A DNA stretch of 23,141 nt. It comes from Treponema sp. Its GTDB lineage: Bacteria; Spirochaetota; Spirochaetia; Treponematales; Treponemataceae. The DNA is taken from contig JAEDFX010000031.1 of assembly GCA_016297805.1 (NCBI GenBank), forward strand, positions 1 to 23,141. Reading direction: 5' to 3'. Positions 20,038 to 23,141 of this stretch are shown one piece after another; the first letter of the stretch is position 1; every line of letters begins with the position of its first letter. The position numbers and the translations under genes were made by a program. The notes under the pieces are model-generated. The model did not search any database and was not told where the DNA came from. It saw only the letters and a list, made by a program, of their open reading frames with translations.

Positions 20038-22134
20038 TTATTTCTTTGCAGCTTCTTTTGCTTCCTTATATTTCTTCTGAAGTTCTTCAGATACGTTGTT
20101 TGGAACTTTACCATATTTTTCAAATTCCATTGTGAATTCACCCTTACCCTGTGTAGAAGAACGAAGGATAGTAGAGAATCCGAACATTTCTGAAAGTGGA
20201 ACTTCTGCGTTTACTGTAGAAGTATTGTTTTCATCTGTTGAATCAATAATTACACCACGGCGCTGGTTGATAAGACCGAACAAGTTACCCTGGAATTCTG
20301 TAGGAGCAGCAAGCTGGACCTTCATGATTGGTTCAAGGATAGCTGGTTTAGCTTTCATATAACCTTCGCGGAAAGCACCAATAGCGGCAATCTGGAATGC
20401 GTTATCGTTAGAGTCTACTGGGTGTGACTGACCATCATTGATTGTAATCTTAACACCTACGATAGGAGCTCCAATCAAAGAACCTTCTTTCATAGCTTTC
20501 TGGAAACCTTTATCACAAGATGGGATAAATTCGTTAGGAATAGCACCACCTTTAATTGCATCTACGAATTCGTAGTCTTTATCTGCTAATGGTTCCATGA
20601 AACCTGCTACACGACCATACTGTCCAGAACCACCAGACTGTTTCTTGTGTGTGTAGTTGAATTCACCCTGTGTAGAGATTGATTCACGGTAAGCTACCTG
20701 TGGCTGACCTGTAATAACTTCACAGTTGTATTCACGTTTCATACGTTCTACGTATACATCAAGGTGCAATTCACCCATACCTTTAATGATTGTTTCATTT
20801 GATTCAGGATCTGTGTATACACGGAATGTTGGGTCTTCTTTTGTAAAGCGGTTCAAAGCTTTAGACATCTGCATTTCTGATCCCTTATCCTTTGGCTGGA
20901 TAGAGTAAGAAATTACAGGTTCTGGAACGTACATAGAAGCCATAGAATAGTTAATTCCACCACTTACGAATGTATCACCAGAAGCACAGTCTACACCGAA
21001 CAAAGCTACGATATCACCTGCACAACCTTCGTTGATATCTTCCATCTGTGCAGAGTTCATACGAACAAGACGTCCAACCTTGAAACGTTTCTTAGAACGT
21101 GTGTTAACGAGTTCTTCACCCTTCTTAATTTTACCCTGATAAACACGAGTATATGTCAACTGACCATACTGACCATCATCAAGTTTGAAACCAAGAGCAA
21201 CACAAGGTTTGTTATCAACTGATTCAAGTTCAACTTCAGCTTCGTTGTTATCCAAGTCGAGAGCAACGTTGCGTACTTCGTTTGGAGCTGGGAGGTAACG
21301 TACAACAGCATCCAACAATGGCTGGATACCTTTGTTTACGTGAGCAGAACCAAGGAATACACCTACGAACTGTTCTGCCAAAGTTCCCTTACGGATAGCA
21401 GCGATTACTTTTTCTTCTGGAACTCCATCATATCCGTTTTCCATGATGTCTTCCATCAAAGAATCATCGAACATAGAAGCTGCATCCAAAAGTTCTTCAC
21501 GATATTTTTCAGCATCTGCTTTCAAGTTTTCTGGGATTTCTGCAATACGAACATCTTCACCGTTAGGTCCATCGAAGTACATAGCTTTCATTCCAACTAA
21601 GTCTACAACACCTTCAAGTTTGTCTTCCAAACCGATTGGAAGTTCCATCATGTAAGCATTCAAACCAAGTTTTTCGCGAATCTGCATACGAACGCGAAGT
21701 GGATTAGCACCCTGACGGTCACATTTGTTTACAAAAGCAACACGAGGTACATGGTAACGTTTAAGCTGACGGTCTACAGTGATTGACTGTGACTGAACAC
21801 CAGCTACGGCACAAAGAATCATGATAGCGCCGTCGAGTACGCGGAGAGAACGTTCTACTTCTACAGTGAAGTCTACGTGACCCGGTGTGTCGATAAGGTT
21901 GATAGTGATGTCTTTCCACTGAACCTGAGTAGCAGCAGACTGGATTGTGATACCACGTTCACGTTCCAATTCCATGTTATCCATTACAGCACCAACACCA
22001 TCTTTTCCACGAACTTCATGGATTGCGTGAATCTTGTTACAGTAGAACAAAATACGTTCAGAAGTTGTAGTTTTACCTGAGTCAATGTGGGCACTGATAC
22101 CGATATTTCTTACTTTTGAAATATCCCAAGCCAT
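20038..22134 (-). CDS. fusA: Elongation factor G (spirochaete EF-G1 type)
   Basis: A 698-residue translational GTPase that drives ribosomal translocation. G1 is AHIDSGKT (15-22), G2 lies in ERERGITI (57-64), G3 is DTPGH (82-86) and G4 is NKCD (136-139). Domains II-V follow at normal length, with HKKQSGGSGQYGRV and IPSCDKGFQKAM in domain IV and a closing LRSSTQGKGEFTMEF. The N-terminal ILFYCNKIHAIHEV and the overall sequence match, from memory, Borrelia EF-G1 (the translocase) rather than EF-G2 (recycling). I chose ATG 22134: AGAGG (22146-22142) lies 7 nt upstream and MAWDISKVRNIGISAH is the natural start. A longer frame to 22212 would add 26 residues lying over the promoter. Codon use is strongly biased, as expected for a highly expressed gene. 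Confidence 0.96.
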   Translation of the reverse strand: MAWDISKVRNIGISAHIDSGKTTTSERILFYCNKIHAIHEVRGKDGVGAVMDNMELERERGITIQSAATQVQWKDITINLIDTPGHVDFTVEVERSLRVLDGAIMILCAVAGVQSQSITVDRQLKRYHVPRVAFVNKCDRQGANPLRVRMQIREKLGLNAYMMELPIGLEDKLEGVVDLVGMKAMYFDGPNGEDVRIAEIPENLKADAEKYREELLDAASMFDDSLMEDIMENGYDGVPEEKVIAAIRKGTLAEQFVGVFLGSAHVNKGIQPLLDAVVRYLPAPNEVRNVALDLDNNEAEVELESVDNKPCVALGFKLDDGQYGQLTYTRVYQGKIKKGEELVNTRSKKRFKVGRLVRMNSAQMEDINEGCAGDIVALFGVDCASGDTFVSGGINYSMASMYVPEPVISYSIQPKDKGSEMQMSKALNRFTKEDPTFRVYTDPESNETIIKGMGELHLDVYVERMKREYNCEVITGQPQVAYRESISTQGEFNYTHKKQSGGSGQYGRVAGFMEPLADKDYEFVDAIKGGAIPNEFIPSCDKGFQKAMKEGSLIGAPIVGVKITINDGQSHPVDSNDNAFQIAAIGAFREGYMKAKPAILEPIMKVQLAAPTEFQGNLFGLINQRRGVIIDSTDENNTSTVNAEVPLSEMFGFSTILRSSTQGKGEFTMEFEKYGKVPNNVSEELQKKYKEAKEAAKK

Positions 22135-22167
22135 ATTAATACCTCTTTTAAATAAAGTTTTCCTAAA

Positions 22168-22196
22168 ATTATAATATTTCACTATTTTAATGAAAA
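22168..22196 (-). promoter_or_regulatory. EF-G promoter
   Basis: -10 TATAAT (22173-22168) with -35 TTTTCA (22196-22191) at 17-bp spacing on the minus strand. The leader is about 27 nt and holds the AGAGG Shine-Dalgarno. Its presence also supports the shorter EF-G start. Confidence 0.55.
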
Positions 22197-22229
22197 ATCT
22201 TGTTATATTCAACTGTCTATTGACATATT

Positions 22230-23141
22230 CTACAGTTCCAAATCACCTGAAATTTTTATTATTACGTATAATTTCTTCCAGTTGAATTTTGTTGAAATTG
22301 TTCCCGATATTTTCTTTGAAGTAAAATCTTCATTTTTTTGAGTTAAAGAAAAACTCCCGCTAGATGTGATTTTTGGAAGTTTTGTATGGGAGAAAGAAGT
22401 TCCTATCTTGTAGTTTCTTGTTATGACAGAAAAATCATTGTTTGGATTTATTCCTGCAGTTAATGTTATAGAAGGAATAATACTTTTTATATACCAGCTG
22501 TTTTTTAATTGAAAATTTACGCTTTCAAAAGAGATTGTCTGATAATTTTTGCTTTCAGAGTTTATTTTTGTATTCAAATTACTTGTCAAACTTAATGAGA
22601 ATAAGGTTGATGAAATTTGAAGTCCTGCTGCAATTTTTAAGGGATATTCTGTTTGGGAAAGTCTTAAATCGCTGTAGGTTTGAAATCCGGTTTTTATAAA
22701 TAGAGGATTGTTGATTCCTGTTACAAATTTGTATTGAACACCGATTCTGAACTGAAAACAATCATTTAGAGTTTTATCAGAACTTGTGATTATTTTTTCT
22801 TCCCTGATATTTGGATTGTATAGAGCAGAAATATTGAAAATAAACCTTTTTGTTGTAATTTTGTTGTCTAGTCTATAAAGAGGTGAAAGAATTCCGAATG
22901 GTGATTCATATAAGCCTGTTGAAAAAATAGTTGAAAGATTTTGGCAGCTGGCTGAAATCTGGAAGAAAGAACAGAAATGATTTCCCTGGTGATAATATAG
23001 ATCTTTTGTAAACCAGGATGATATGTTGTTTTCATCATAAGGAAAGATTCCTGTACATCCGGAAAATTCAAGTTTCAGTTTGTTTCTAAATAGAGAAAAT
23101 TTGTTATATAGCGAGAATACAGAAATCTGAGATTCTGGTAT
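22230..23141 (-). CDS. 3' part of a probable outer-membrane beta-barrel protein (truncated by window)
   Basis: One reading frame is open from the window edge (23141) to a TAG at 22230-22232, giving at least 303 residues with no internal stop. It lacks an ATG in view, so its true start lies right of the window. The protein has no long hydrophobic helices. It shows repeated strands of 8-12 residues with alternating polar/hydrophobic character and short turns (KLKLEFSG, RFIFNISALYNPN, FQFRIGVQYKFVTG, PLKIAAGLQIS, YKIGTSFSHT, KISGTISTKFNW), rich in Ser, Thr, Asn, Lys and aromatics. That pattern fits an outer-membrane beta-barrel or large beta-sheet surface protein. No specific family recognised. 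The last segment (KKLYVIIKISGDLEL) does not end in the classical terminal Phe, a caution against a standard BAM substrate. Confidence 0.72.
   Translation of the reverse strand: MPESQISVFSLYNKFSLFRNKLKLEFSGCTGIFPYDENNISSWFTKDLYYHQGNHFCSFFQISASCQNLSTIFSTGLYESPFGILSPLYRLDNKITTKRFIFNISALYNPNIREEKIITSSDKTLNDCFQFRIGVQYKFVTGINNPLFIKTGFQTYSDLRLSQTEYPLKIAAGLQISSTLFSLSLTSNLNTKINSESKNYQTISFESVNFQLKNSWYIKSIIPSITLTAGINPNNDFSVITRNYKIGTSFSHTKLPKITSSGSFSLTQKNEDFTSKKISGTISTKFNWKKLYVIIKISGDLEL

Noticed and set aside
22135..22212. 26-residue N-terminal extension of EF-G
   Set aside because: It runs across the -10 box and the Shine-Dalgarno, and EF-G proteins start at the MAWDISKVRN equivalent.
22211..22237. 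AACTGT/ACAGTT hairpin at the 3' end of the barrel gene
   Set aside because: Only 6 bp with a 15-nt loop and no U tract; too weak to call a terminator.
22230..23071. Frameshifted pseudogene made of several short minus-strand ORFs
   Set aside because: Hand translation from 23141 to 22230 gives one uninterrupted frame; the fragments come from alternative start codons and other frames.

Overview
The window looks like chromosomal DNA from a low-GC, plant-fibre-degrading Treponema (spirochaete), of the kind found in rumen or gut. Three things support this. The lysyl-tRNA synthetase is the class I type used by spirochaetes and archaea. The EF-G reads like the spirochaete EF-G1 lineage. The window also has a BMP/PnrA-type lipoprotein ABC operon and several secreted or lipid-anchored proteins. 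The species call is an inference, since no rRNA is present.

Left part (1-2737): a translationally coupled pair on the + strand, a LapA-like two-TM protein and an exported SPOR-domain protein. They converge on a minus-strand GGDEF protein with a degenerate receiver domain. Middle left (2738-8769): ettA (ABC-F ribosome factor) is followed after 18 bp by an exported GH5 endoglucanase, which overlaps a cytoplasmic GH1 beta-glucosidase. After a strong terminator comes a GH43 lipoprotein. Together these suggest a small glucan/xylan degradation locus: exported endo-cleavage, surface trimming, and intracellular hydrolysis of short oligosaccharides.

Between GH43 and lysK lies a 518-bp gene-free stretch. 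It holds two different long imperfect hairpins of about 150 nt each, bounded by copies of one AT-rich 15-16-bp motif. This looks like small non-autonomous mobile elements or cassettes. Then come lysK, a chemotaxis receptor, and (minus strand) a four-gene ABC operon: lipoprotein, reduced tandem ATPase and two permeases. The promoter of that operon has a perfect 22-bp palindrome filling the -35/-10 spacer. A MarR-family gene lies just upstream, separated by a perfect 30-bp inverted repeat and two smaller hairpins.

Right part (17541-23141): a polytopic membrane protein whose stop codon lies in a tandemly duplicated 95-bp element with strong predicted RNA structure, then a bidirectional terminator, a small lipoprotein, a RecA-like P-loop protein, EF-G, and the 3' part of a probable outer-membrane beta-barrel gene that runs off the window.

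The main candidates for something new are the twin hairpin elements (8772-9239), the tandem structured 95-mer (18381-18578), the ABC ATPase that has lost both halves of one ATP site, and a group of genes whose -10 box sits only 6-8 nt before the start codon (probable leaderless mRNAs).
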